From positions 558,001-622,000 of the forward strand of contig NZ_CP150355.1 of assembly GCF_051521495.1 (NCBI RefSeq): 64,000 bases of DNA. Direction: 5' to 3'. Under the pieces are notes generated by a model, which searched no databases, was not told the DNA's origin, and saw nothing but the letters and a program-made list of their open reading frames with translations. This stretch comes from Sorangium sp051521495. GTDB lineage: Bacteria > Myxococcota_A > Polyangia > Polyangiales > Polyangiaceae. Below are positions 1 to 9,629 of the stretch, piece after piece; positions within the stretch are counted from its first letter, which is position 1; every line of letters starts with the position of its first letter. The position numbers and the translations under genes are program-made.

Positions 1-1158
1 GAGCAAGTTCATCATCACGAGCGCGAGCCGCCGCGCCCACGCCCGGCCGACCGGCGACAGCAGGCACACCGGGATGGCCGCCTCGAACGAGACCACCATC
101 TTCGTCATGAACAGGATGAGGAAGTTCGGCGCGTAGTCGCGGATGTCCGCCACGATCGGCGTCACCATCCGGTCGACGTAGAGCACGAAGTGGACGGCGG
201 TCCCGTTCTTCCAGGCGGGGCCGGTCTTGTGCACCACGTTGAAGAAGTAGATCGCCGAGATCTGGATCAGCAGCACGGGCCCGAGGACGGTCACGTAGGC
301 GTCCGGCTTCCGCGGGTCGTCGAGCGCGGTGCGGTCGTTCAGATCGTCCGCGGTCCGCTCGCGGCTCCGCTTCAGCGACGCGAGGAGCGCGTCGACCGAG
401 AAGCGATCGCCCATCGGCAGGAAGCACGTCCAGAGCAACAGCAGGTTGTGGACGACGTAGCCGCCGTTCTCGATGAGCAGGACGCGCCCGTTCATGCTCG
501 TGACGAACACGAGCGAGAGCACCTGCATGAGCTTCGTCTTCCAGCCGATGAGCAGGCAGACGTAGGTCGCGAAGATCACGGCCCAGAGGACCCAGAGCTC
601 GCCCGGCGTGGAGAAGGCGTTGACGATCGAGAAGTTCCCGCCGCCCTGCGGGCGCCAGAGGTTCACGTGGTTCGGCAGGACGCCGATGTCCGAGAACATG
701 TCGACCCACGCCCAGCTGCGGCGGAACAGGTCGCCGATGAGGAAGAAGCCGAGCAGGATGCGCGTGAAGCCCAGCGTCCGCCGGTCGAACGTGAAGAAGC
801 TGTCCCGGAGGATGTCCCACATCGAGGGCCCGCGCGGCCGGGGAGGCGGCTCCGGCTCCTCGTCGTCCTCCTCATCCCCCTCGTCGAGCTCGCGCTTGGC
901 GGCGCCGTCGTCCTCCGCGGCCTCGTGGCGCTCGCGTTTGGCGGCGCCGTCGTCCTCCGCGGCCTCGTGGCGCTCGCGCTTGGCGGCGCCGTCGTCCTTC
1001 GCGGCCTCATGGCGCCGCGCCTCGGTCGCGGCGCTGTCGCCCGCGCCCGCGCCGCTCGCGGCGGCCGCCTCCGGGCCTGCGTCGCGGCGCTCGCTGGGGT
1101 CCTCGTTCCGGAGCGCGCCCTCGGGCCCGCCCTCGTCGCGATCGTCTTTTGCGTTCAT
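1..1158 (-). CDS. HTTM-domain membrane protein, 3' end outside window
   Basis: Multipass membrane protein of the HTTM family (the membrane domain related to vitamin K-dependent gamma-carboxylase); its substrate is unknown. Read on the minus strand from the ATG at 1158, the frame stays open for 386 codons to the window edge, so the C-terminus is missing. Residues 1 to about 105 are hydrophilic and acidic and contain three copies of a 14-residue unit (RHEAAEDDGAAKRE-like, residues 47-88). Hydrophobic segments follow near 127-146, 186-206, 219-250 and 288-312. The family-typical stretch FLPMGDRFSVDA lies near 245-256. The repeat-rich charged N-terminus is probably a cytosolic extension and is unusual for the family. 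Family assignment is by eye. Confidence 0.75.
   Translation of the reverse strand, partial: MNAKDDRDEGGPEGALRNEDPSERRDAGPEAAAASGAGAGDSAATEARRHEAAKDDGAAKRERHEAAEDDGAAKRERHEAAEDDGAAKRELDEGDEEDDEEPEPPPRPRGPSMWDILRDSFFTFDRRTLGFTRILLGFFLIGDLFRRSWAWVDMFSDIGVLPNHVNLWRPQGGGNFSIVNAFSTPGELWVLWAVIFATYVCLLIGWKTKLMQVLSLVFVTSMNGRVLLIENGGYVVHNLLLLWTCFLPMGDRFSVDALLASLKRSRERTADDLNDRTALDDPRKPDAYVTVLGPVLLIQISAIYFFNVVHKTGPAWKNGTAVHFVLYVDRMVTPIVADIRDYAPNFLILFMTKMVVSFEAAIPVCLLSPVGRAWARRLALVMMNLL
895..1020 (-). repeat. 42-bp tandem repeat x3 inside the HTTM gene
   Basis: Three 42-bp units (895-936, 937-978, 979-1020) differ by only a few bases and keep the reading frame, encoding a 14-residue acidic/basic repeat. 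The near-identity at DNA level indicates recent in-frame expansion. Confidence 0.9.
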
Positions 1159-1180
1159 AAGGCGTCGAGATCGATGCTGC

Positions 1181-1197
1181 GCGAGCGGAGCGCTCGC
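1181..1197. promoter_or_regulatory. perfect 7-bp hairpin upstream of the HTTM gene
   Basis: GCGAGCG, three bases, CGCTCGC: a perfect inverted repeat 23 bp upstream of the HTTM start codon. It could be an operator or 5'-leader hairpin, but short GC-rich dyads are common here. Confidence 0.3.
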
Positions 1198-1360
1198 CAT
1201 TCCCACCCCCCCTACCTACCGCAACCGCGAGGGCGCCGCACGAGTCGACCAGGGGCGCGCCGGGCGAGCGCGCCGGCTCACGCCCTGTAGGGAGGATCGC
1301 GACCGCACGGCGCGCTTGCTGCGCGCGGCGCGCGACGGTAACGAGGGAGCGACGTGCCCC

Positions 1361-1455
1361 CGATGCCTGACGCGCCCGATGCCTGACGCGCCCGATGCCT
1401 GACGCGCCCGATGCCTGACGCGCCCGATGCCTGACGCGCCCGATGCCTGACGCGG
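1361..1455. repeat. 16-bp tandem repeat, six copies
   Basis: The unit CGATGCCTGACGCGCC starts at 1361, 1377, 1393, 1409, 1425 and 1441 without a mismatch until the last copy. Each copy carries an ATG. The final copy supplies the ATG of the small membrane ORF at 1443, so the repeat forms that gene's leader. Confidence 0.95.
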
Positions 1456-1679
1456 AAGAGCGCCTCGCGCTCGCGAGCTGCGCCTTCGTCGCCGGCTGCC
1501 TCCTGCTCGCGCCGCGCGAGTGGATCTCTGCGGGGCTCGCGTTCGCGCTCGCGGCGGCGCTCTTCGGGTGGCACCTCCGGCTGCGCGCCGGGGCCCCGAA
1601 AGGAGGGCCGTCGGCGCTCGCGCAGGGCGCCCGCGGCGCTCAGGGCCCGCCGGGTGAAGAGCCGCGCGCGCCCGCGTGA
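1443..1679 (+). CDS. possible small membrane protein (78 aa)
   Basis: Unrecognised short ORF. Residues 7-48 form one or two hydrophobic segments (around LASCAFVAGCLLLA and AGLAFALAAALFGWHL), followed by a Gly/Pro-rich tail. The ATG comes from the last copy of the 16-bp tandem repeat, and no Shine-Dalgarno sequence is visible. Its end overlaps the convergent PGPGW gene by 40 bp. It may be a real small membrane protein, or an open frame created by high GC. Confidence 0.35.
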   Translation: MPDAEERLALASCAFVAGCLLLAPREWISAGLAFALAAALFGWHLRLRAGAPKGGPSALAQGARGAQGPPGEEPRAPA

Positions 1680-2107
1680 ACGCGCAGCGGAGGGCGGCCG
1701 AAGCGGGCGCGCACGCGGTCGGCGACGGAGCGCACCCGCGGCGCCCCGAGGAGCCGCCGCTCCAGGTGCCGCTTGCCCGGGATGTCGAGGAGCATCACGC
1801 CGATCAGGATCACCAGCGCGCCCGGGCCGGGGACGCCGGGCAGCGACAGCACGACCCCGAGCGCCACGGCGACAACGCCGAGCAGGTTCTTTCCAAAGCG
1901 CGCCGACGCGCGCACCCACGCCGGGCGATCCGCCAGGAAGAGCGGCTCTTCCTCCCTCTCCAGGTAGTCCTCGGGCAGCCGCACGAGCACGACCACGACG
2001 AGCGCCATGCCCGCGACGAAGCTGACGACGGCCACGCCCACGCCGATGGCGAACTGCTCGCGGTGCGCCTGCACGAACGTGAGCGCTGCCCGGACGGCTT
2101 CCGTCAT
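1640..2107 (-). CDS. PGPGW-family transmembrane protein
   Basis: Small inner-membrane protein of 155 residues with the PGPGW-type signature (LPGVPGPGALVILIG, about residues 90-105) and three hydrophobic stretches near 17-45, 75-90 and 95-112. The family has no established function. The chosen start gives MTEAVRAA; an in-frame ATG six codons upstream (2125) lies in a 20-bp duplicated sequence and looks less likely. Neither has a clear Shine-Dalgarno. The gene sits 79 bp downstream of argB on the same strand. Confidence 0.7.
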   Translation of the reverse strand: MTEAVRAALTFVQAHREQFAIGVGVAVVSFVAGMALVVVVLVRLPEDYLEREEEPLFLADRPAWVRASARFGKNLLGVVAVALGVVLSLPGVPGPGALVILIGVMLLDIPGKRHLERRLLGAPRVRSVADRVRARFGRPPLRVHAGARGSSPGGP

Positions 2108-2186
2108 GGAGGAGGCGGGGAGCATACGGCGATGAGGCGGGGAGCATACGGCGCGCGGCCGGCTCGGGCGAGGCGGGCGGGGCGGC

Positions 2187-3041
2187 TCAGGGGACGAGCA
2201 CGGTGCCGATCGAGCCCGGCTCGCTCGCCTCGCGCGCGAGATCGCCCGGCTTGAGCCGCCCCAGGATGTGGATGCGGCGGACCCCCTCGGCGAGCGCGGC
2301 GAACGACTCCTCGAGCTTCGGGATCATCCCGCGCGTGACGGCGCCGCTCGCGATGAGGGCGCGCCCCTCGGCGACCGTGAGGCTCGGGATGCGCGAGGCG
2401 GGGTCGGACACGTCGCGCAGCACGCCCGGCACGTCGCTCACGAGGAAGAGCCCCGCCGCGCCGAGCTCGATGGCGACCCGGTTGGCGACCGTGTCGGCGT
2501 TGATGTTGTAGACCTGCCCGTCCGCGCCGGCCCCGAGGCAGGCGAGCACAGGCAGGTAGCCGCCGCTCCCGAGCAGCTCGAGGAGCCCGCGGTCGACGCC
2601 CGTGATGTCGCCGACGAGGCCGAGATCCACCGGATCGGGCCCGGCGCTGGCGTAGACCTGCGGCGGCCGCTTGACGGCCGAGAGGGCGGGCCCGCTCGCG
2701 CCGTGGAGCCCCACGGGCCTCGCGCCCGCGGCGACGAGCGCGGCGCACAGGTCCACGTTGAGCTTGCCGGCGACGACCATCTTCATGACGTCGAGCGTGT
2801 CCCCGTCGGTGACGCGCTGGCCCGCGACCTGCCGGACGGGGATGCCGAGGCGCTCCTGAAGCCGGCTCGCCTGCGCGCCGCCGCCGTGGACGACGATCGC
2901 TCGCGCGCCCGCGCGGGTGAGCGCCGCGAGGTCGCTGGAGAGGATGGCGAGGGCAGGGCCGCCCACGACCTCGCCGCCGAGCTTGATGACGAGCGGGCCT
3001 GTCGCCGTGGTCACGGGTGCCTCCGCGCTGCTCTGGGACAT
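2187..3041 (-). CDS. argB: acetylglutamate kinase
   Basis: Phosphorylates N-acetylglutamate with ATP, the second step of arginine biosynthesis, in the cytosol. The 284-residue product has the family features: VIKLGGEV (phosphate loop Lys) near residue 18, VHGGGAQ near 50 and NINADTVANRVA near 175. The length is normal for ArgB. The start chosen is the ATG giving MSQSS; the frame is open further upstream but that part resembles no protein. No other arg gene is in view. It is transcribed divergently from the M20 peptidase across 141 bp, which must hold both promoters. Confidence 0.93.
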   Translation of the reverse strand: MSQSSAEAPVTTATGPLVIKLGGEVVGGPALAILSSDLAALTRAGARAIVVHGGGAQASRLQERLGIPVRQVAGQRVTDGDTLDVMKMVVAGKLNVDLCAALVAAGARPVGLHGASGPALSAVKRPPQVYASAGPDPVDLGLVGDITGVDRGLLELLGSGGYLPVLACLGAGADGQVYNINADTVANRVAIELGAAGLFLVSDVPGVLRDVSDPASRIPSLTVAEGRALIASGAVTRGMIPKLEESFAALAEGVRRIHILGRLKPGDLAREASEPGSIGTVLVP

Positions 3042-3182
3042 TTCATGAGCGGGACACGTACCACTTCTGCAGCGGCCAGGGCAGAGGTCGCCGGGGCCCT
3101 CGCGCGCTCCGCGGCGCGCGCGGGCGCGGGGCGACGCGGCGCCCGGCCTTCCGCGGCTCCCGTGGCGTGGCATGCTTGCGCG

Positions 3183-4343
<1,161 letters not shown>

Positions 4344-4446
4344 CGGCGCCGCTCGGGCGCCCGCGCGTTCGGCTGGCTGGTCGCAGGGCCAACCCCAGTT
4401 GAGTACCTGAGCGGCCGCAGTTGCCGTCAGGGAACCCCTTGCTGCC

Positions 4447-7400
4447 ATGGCCCGAACCCGCGAGAATGTGTTTATGGCAAGTGGGGAAGCTTACACATTG
4501 ACGGGCGTCATCCACGAATCCTCGGCGACGACGGTCTACCGGGGATATCGCGACAGCGACCGCTCCCCTGTGGCCATCAAGCGGCTCAAGAGCGAGCGCC
4601 CCCTGCCGGTCGAGGTCGCGAAGCTCAAGTACGAATACGCCATCGCTCGAGACCTCGCGCTGCCGGGCGTCGTGAGGGTCTATGGGCTCGAGATGGTGGG
4701 GAGCAGCCTGGCGCTCATCATGGAGGACGCTGGCGAGCGCCCGCTCAACGAGATCATCGGCGCGAGCAAGCTGAAGCTAGAAGACGCGCTCCGTATCGCG
4801 ATCTCGATATCGGATGCCTTGGAGTCGATCCACCGGAGAGGCGTCACGCACATGGACGTGAAGCCGCACAACATCCTCGTCGACGCGGCGACGCTGCAGG
4901 CGAAGCTGACGGATTTCGGCAGCGCGACGCGCCTCTCGCAGGAAGCCCAGAGGAGGAGCCGCTTCGCGCCGTTCGAGGGGACCCTGGCCTACATGTCGCC
5001 GGAGCAGAGCGGGCGGCTGAACCTCGTCATCGATCGTCGCACGGACCTCTACTCCCTGGGCGTCACCCTCTACGAGATGGTGACGGGCGTCCTCCCCTTC
5101 CGGACGACGGACCTCATGGATCTCGTGCACAGCCACATCGCGCGGACCCCGCTGGCGCCGCACGCCGTGTCGCCCGCTGTCCCGAGCGCCGTCTCCGACA
5201 TCGTGATGAAGCTCCTCGCCAAGAGCCCCGACGACAGGTACCAGAGCGCCCTCGGGCTCAAGCGCGACCTGGAGGAGTGCGCGTCGCAGCTCTCGTCGAG
5301 GGGGACGATCGAGCCGTTCCCCTCCGGCCGGTACGACTACGTCGATGAGCTGCGGACGCCGCAGAAGCTCTACGGCCGGGAAGCCGAGGTCGCGCTCCTC
5401 TCCGACGCGTGGGGCCGCACGAGGCAGGGCGGGAGCGAGGCCGTCCTGGTCTCCGGCTACTCCGGGATCGGCAAATCGGCGCTCGTGAACGAGCTCCAGA
5501 AGAGCGTCGTCCGCGAGAGGGGGTATTTCGCGACCGGCAAGTTCGACCAGCTCAACCGGACCACGCCGTACGCGGCCGTCGCGCACGTCTACCGGGAGCT
5601 CCTCCGCAACATCATGGCGGAGCCCGCCGAGTCGCTCTCGCAGTGGAAGAGCAGGCTGGAGGCGGCGGTCGGCTCGAACGGGCAGCTCCTCATCGACCTG
5701 ATACCGGAGCTCGAGCTCCTCATCGGCCCTCAGCCGGCCGTCCAGGCGCTCGGCCCCACGGAGTCGCAGGCGCGGTTCCAGCTGACGCTCCACAACTTCT
5801 GCCGCGCCTTCCCCTCCAAGGAGCGCCCATTGGTCCTCTTCTTCGATGACCTGCAGTGGGCGGACGCGGCGTCGCTCAAATTCCTTCAGACCATCGCTGC
5901 CGAAGCGCGGATCGCTTACATGCTCACGATCGGCGCTTACCGCGACAACGAGGTCGACGCGAGCCACCTGTTCTCCGTGGTCCTCGGGGAGCTCCGCAAG
6001 AAGGCGGCGGGGGTCAGCGAGCTGACGCTCAAGCCGCTCATCTTCTCGGACGTGAACCAGCTCGTCGCCGACACGTTGAGCTGCGATCCGCAGCGCGCGG
6101 AGCCCCTCTCGAGGCTCGTCTTCGACAAGACCCGGGGCAACCCGTTCTTCATGAACCAGCTCATGAAGAGCCTGCACGCCGAGAAGCTCCTCTCGTTCGA
6201 CACCGCGGGCTTCTCGTGGACATGGGACCTCGAGCGCATCCGCGAGGCGAAGGCATCGGAGAACGTGGTCGAGCTCATGGTGGACAAGATGCGCCGGCTA
6301 CCCGAGCGCGCGCAGCGCGTCCTCTCCCTCGCGGCGTGCGTCGGCCACCAGTTCGATCTGAAGACGCTGGCGATCGTCACGAGGCGGTCGCGCCTGGAGG
6401 CGGCCCGCGAGCTCTGGGGCGTGCTCCGCGAGGGGTTCATCCTCCCCGTCGACGCGGAGTCGAGGTTCTTCGATGTCGCCATGGACGGCGAGGTCGCCGG
6501 CGTCGAGGTCGGCTCCGACGAGGAGTTCAACGTCTCCTACAGGTTCTTGCACGATCGCGTGCAGCAGGCCGCCTACGCGCTCATGGACGACGCGCACAAG
6601 CAGGCGGCGCACCTCCAGATCGGGCGGCTGATGCTCGAGGACAGCAGGCGAGACCAGTCCGAGGCCGAGCTGTTCGACATCGTGGGCCACATGAACAGGG
6701 GCGTCGCCCTGATCACGGACGAGCGCGAGAGGCGAGCGCTCTCACGGTTGAACCTCGACGCCGGCAAGCGCGCGAAAATGGGGGCGGCCTACGACGCCGC
6801 GGCCCATTACCTGGAGATCGGGACATCGCTGCTCGATGCGCAGAGCTGGACGAGCGAGTACGATCTCGCGTTCGGGCTCCACGCCGAGCTGGCGGAGTGC
6901 AGGTGTCTGAGCGGCAGCTTCGACGCGGCCGAGCCGTTGTTCGACGTCCTCTCGGCCCACGCGAAGAGCACGCTGGATCGCGCGCGCGTCTGCGTCCTGC
7001 GCATGACCTTCTACGTGATGCTCGGCCAGATCAACAAGGTGATAGATCAGGCGCTGGAGGCGCTCCGGTTGTTCGGGATCGACATCCCTCAGGCCGCCGA
7101 GGAGCGTGATGCGATGCTGCGCGATGAGCTCGCCGCCATGCGCGCGAGCCTGGAGGGGCGCGAGATCGCCGAGCTCATCGACCTGCCGCCGGCCTCCAGC
7201 GCGGAGACTCAGATGTGCCTGAGCCTCTTGGGCGAGCTGGCGACGCCGGCGAACGCCATGGATCCCACCCTCGGTCTGCTCACGGTGGTCAAGCAGATCA
7301 ACCTGTCGATAAAGCACGGGAACTCGGCCATGTCCGCGCTGGGGTACATCACGTACGGCAGCATGCTGGTGAACGAGCTGCCCCAGCTCCGAGGCAACCC

Positions 7401-9534
7401 GCGGCGACACGAGGAAGGATACGCGTTCGCGAAGCTCGGGATCGAGCTCAACGAGAAGTTCAACGACATCCGCCTCACCTGCAAGCTCCTCGCCTACTTC
7501 GCAGCGATACTCCATTTCTTCGAGCACCTCACGGCGACGATCGACTATTTCGGGCGCGCCCGCCAGGCCGGGCTGGCGAGCGGCGACCCGGTCTTCTCGT
7601 CGTTTTGCTGCCTGCATCTCGCGGCGGCGAAGCTGAACCTCGGTGACGATCTGGACGGGCTCGCGGACGAGATCGAGCAGAGCCTCGCGCTCGTGCGGCG
7701 GATCGGCGATCTCAACTCGATCCACGCCCTGATCTGCGCGAAGCAGGTGGTCGCGAACCTCACGGGTCGAACCGAAGGGGGGCACTCCCTGAGCGGCGGC
7801 TCGTTCAACGAGGCCGAGTTTACGAGGTCGATCGAGCGGCCGGAGTTCGGGTATGTGGTCAGCTGGTACAGCGCCCTCAAGCTTCAGCTGAGCTACCTCC
7901 ACGGGGACTACGCGGCCGCGCGCTCGTTCCTGGCCGCGGCCGAGAGGCAGAGCGTGGGGTGGTCGAGCCACGCCTGGGCGACGGAGATCGTGTTCTTCGG
8001 CTGCTTGACGCTCGCGGCGTCGTGCGACGCGGCGCCGGCCGCCGAGCGGGCGCAGCACTTGGAGGAGCTCGCGAGGCTCGAGGCGAAGCTCGGCCACTGG
8101 GCGGCGCTGTGCCCGTCCAACTACGGCCACAAGAGCACCCTCGTGGCGGGCGAGGTGGCGCGCCTCTCGGGGAGGACGCGGGACGCGATGATGCTCTACG
8201 AGAAGGCGATCGAAGCGGCGAGGGCGAGCCGCTTCGTGCGCGACGAGGCGATGGCGAACGAGATCGCGGCGAAGCTGTACGAGGCCGAGGGGCTGCACCG
8301 GTCCGCTCGGGCCTTCATGACGGACGCCTACCACGCGTACCTCGTGTGGGGGGCGACCTCCAAGGTGGAGGGCCTGGCGCGGGTCGCTCCCCACCTCGTG
8401 CCTGCCGACGGAGGGCTCCTCGGGCCGCGCAGCGTTGTCTCGTCATCGCGCTCCGGCAGGGCCCAGACCACGTCGACGACGCGTCTCAGCACCAGCATCC
8501 TCGACGTGGAAGCGGTCATCCAGGCTGCTCAGGCGCTCGCGGGCGAGGTCGTCCTGGAGAGCGTCGTGAGCCGGCTGATGGAGATCGTCATCAAGAACTC
8601 CGGCGCGCAGAAGGGCGCCCTCATCCTCGATCGCGAGCAGCATTTGCTCGTCGAGGCGGTCGTCACGGCGGAGCCGAGCTCGCTCCGGGCAGGCCTGGCC
8701 GCGCCGCTCGAGGGGAGCGCCGACGTGCCGGTCTCCATCGTGCAGTACGTCGCGCGGACGAAGGAGCCCGTGATCCTGGCGGACGCGGCCCACGAGCCCC
8801 GGTTCGCGGGCGACCCGTACATCGCCACCTGCGCCCCGAGATCGATCCTGTGCCTGCCCATGGTTCACCAGGGCCGGACCAAGGGGATCATCTACCTGGA
8901 GAACCGGCTCGCCCCGAGCACCTTCAAGCCGGCGCGTCAGGAGCTCGTAAGGCTCCTTCTTACCCAGGCCGGGACGGCCGTGGAGAACGCGCTGCTCTAC
9001 GAGCACCTGGAGCACCGCACGGCAGCGCTCCAAGAGGCCGAGGAGCGGCTCGGGGTCGAGTTCGCCGGGCGAGAGCGGAGCGAGCGGGAGCGCCTGTCGC
9101 TGCAGGAAGAGATCATCCGGGTGCAGAACGACCGGCTCGCGGAGCTGTCCACGCCGATCATCCCGATCACCGATCGGATCATGGTCATGCCGCTGATCGG
9201 GATGATGGACCACGCGCGGGCCCAGCAGGCGCTCACCACCGCGCTGCACGGGGTCGAGTCGAACGGCGCCGAGGTCGTGATCATCGACATCACCGGCGTG
9301 AAGCTCGTCGACAGCGACGTCGCGAGCACGCTGATGGACACGGCGAAGGCGCTCAGGATGCTCGGGGCGCAGGCGGTGATCACGGGCATCCGCCCCGAGG
9401 TCGCGACGACCCTCACGGGCCTGCAGATCGAGTTCAGGGAGATCGTGACGCGGGGGACGCTCCAAAGCGGCATCGCGTACGCGCTGCAGAGGACAGGGAG
9501 GTCCGACGGCCTCGCGAGGAGCGCCGCGCGCTGA
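4447..9534 (+). CDS. Ser/Thr kinase-AAA ATPase-GAF-STAS signalling protein
   Basis: Giant cytosolic signalling protein of 1,695 residues. Residues about 15-285 are an eukaryotic-like Ser/Thr kinase with VAIKRLK (ATP Lys), HMDVKPHNIL (catalytic loop, HMD in place of HRD), DFG and YMSPEQ. An STAND/AAA-type ATPase follows from about 305, with Walker A GYSGIGKSALV near 337 and Walker B LVLFFDDLQWAD near 460. A long helical-repeat region spans about 620-1330, a GAF domain about 1351-1518, then a short coiled coil and an RsbR-like STAS domain (IDITGVKLVDSD, 1570-1685). This is the layout of multidomain sensor kinases of myxobacteria and cyanobacteria, but ending in STAS rather than a histidine kinase. 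An alternative start is the ATG at 4474. It converges on the NRPS gene with 95 bp between. Confidence 0.92.
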   Translation: MARTRENVFMASGEAYTLTGVIHESSATTVYRGYRDSDRSPVAIKRLKSERPLPVEVAKLKYEYAIARDLALPGVVRVYGLEMVGSSLALIMEDAGERPLNEIIGASKLKLEDALRIAISISDALESIHRRGVTHMDVKPHNILVDAATLQAKLTDFGSATRLSQEAQRRSRFAPFEGTLAYMSPEQSGRLNLVIDRRTDLYSLGVTLYEMVTGVLPFRTTDLMDLVHSHIARTPLAPHAVSPAVPSAVSDIVMKLLAKSPDDRYQSALGLKRDLEECASQLSSRGTIEPFPSGRYDYVDELRTPQKLYGREAEVALLSDAWGRTRQGGSEAVLVSGYSGIGKSALVNELQKSVVRERGYFATGKFDQLNRTTPYAAVAHVYRELLRNIMAEPAESLSQWKSRLEAAVGSNGQLLIDLIPELELLIGPQPAVQALGPTESQARFQLTLHNFCRAFPSKERPLVLFFDDLQWADAASLKFLQTIAAEARIAYMLTIGAYRDNEVDASHLFSVVLGELRKKAAGVSELTLKPLIFSDVNQLVADTLSCDPQRAEPLSRLVFDKTRGNPFFMNQLMKSLHAEKLLSFDTAGFSWTWDLERIREAKASENVVELMVDKMRRLPERAQRVLSLAACVGHQFDLKTLAIVTRRSRLEAARELWGVLREGFILPVDAESRFFDVAMDGEVAGVEVGSDEEFNVSYRFLHDRVQQAAYALMDDAHKQAAHLQIGRLMLEDSRRDQSEAELFDIVGHMNRGVALITDERERRALSRLNLDAGKRAKMGAAYDAAAHYLEIGTSLLDAQSWTSEYDLAFGLHAELAECRCLSGSFDAAEPLFDVLSAHAKSTLDRARVCVLRMTFYVMLGQINKVIDQALEALRLFGIDIPQAAEERDAMLRDELAAMRASLEGREIAELIDLPPASSAETQMCLSLLGELATPANAMDPTLGLLTVVKQINLSIKHGNSAMSALGYITYGSMLVNELPQLRGNPRRHEEGYAFAKLGIELNEKFNDIRLTCKLLAYFAAILHFFEHLTATIDYFGRARQAGLASGDPVFSSFCCLHLAAAKLNLGDDLDGLADEIEQSLALVRRIGDLNSIHALICAKQVVANLTGRTEGGHSLSGGSFNEAEFTRSIERPEFGYVVSWYSALKLQLSYLHGDYAAARSFLAAAERQSVGWSSHAWATEIVFFGCLTLAASCDAAPAAERAQHLEELARLEAKLGHWAALCPSNYGHKSTLVAGEVARLSGRTRDAMMLYEKAIEAARASRFVRDEAMANEIAAKLYEAEGLHRSARAFMTDAYHAYLVWGATSKVEGLARVAPHLVPADGGLLGPRSVVSSSRSGRAQTTSTTRLSTSILDVEAVIQAAQALAGEVVLESVVSRLMEIVIKNSGAQKGALILDREQHLLVEAVVTAEPSSLRAGLAAPLEGSADVPVSIVQYVARTKEPVILADAAHEPRFAGDPYIATCAPRSILCLPMVHQGRTKGIIYLENRLAPSTFKPARQELVRLLLTQAGTAVENALLYEHLEHRTAALQEAEERLGVEFAGRERSERERLSLQEEIIRVQNDRLAELSTPIIPITDRIMVMPLIGMMDHARAQQALTTALHGVESNGAEVVIIDITGVKLVDSDVASTLMDTAKALRMLGAQAVITGIRPEVATTLTGLQIEFREIVTRGTLQSGIAYALQRTGRSDGLARSAAR

Positions 9535-9563
9535 GCGCTGCGCGGGCTCGACCGCTCGATTTT

Positions 9564-9614
9564 CGCGCAGTTCCGCGCAGTTCCGCGCAGTTCCCGCGCA
9601 GTTCCGCGCAGTTC
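9564..9614. repeat. 10-bp direct repeat x5 between convergent genes
   Basis: Five copies of CGCGCAGTTC (the fourth shifted by one inserted base) followed by degenerate copies reaching into the last codons of the NRPS gene. It fills the 95-bp gap where the kinase and NRPS genes converge. No terminator hairpin with a T-run is visible. Confidence 0.9.
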
Positions 9615-9629
9615 CCACTCAGCTCTCGC

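Noticed and set aside
3045..3182. ATG-initiated N-terminal extension of the M20 peptidase
   Set aside because: The added 46 residues are Ala/Arg-rich and resemble no domain or leader; the GTG start gives a family-typical length. Not fully excluded.
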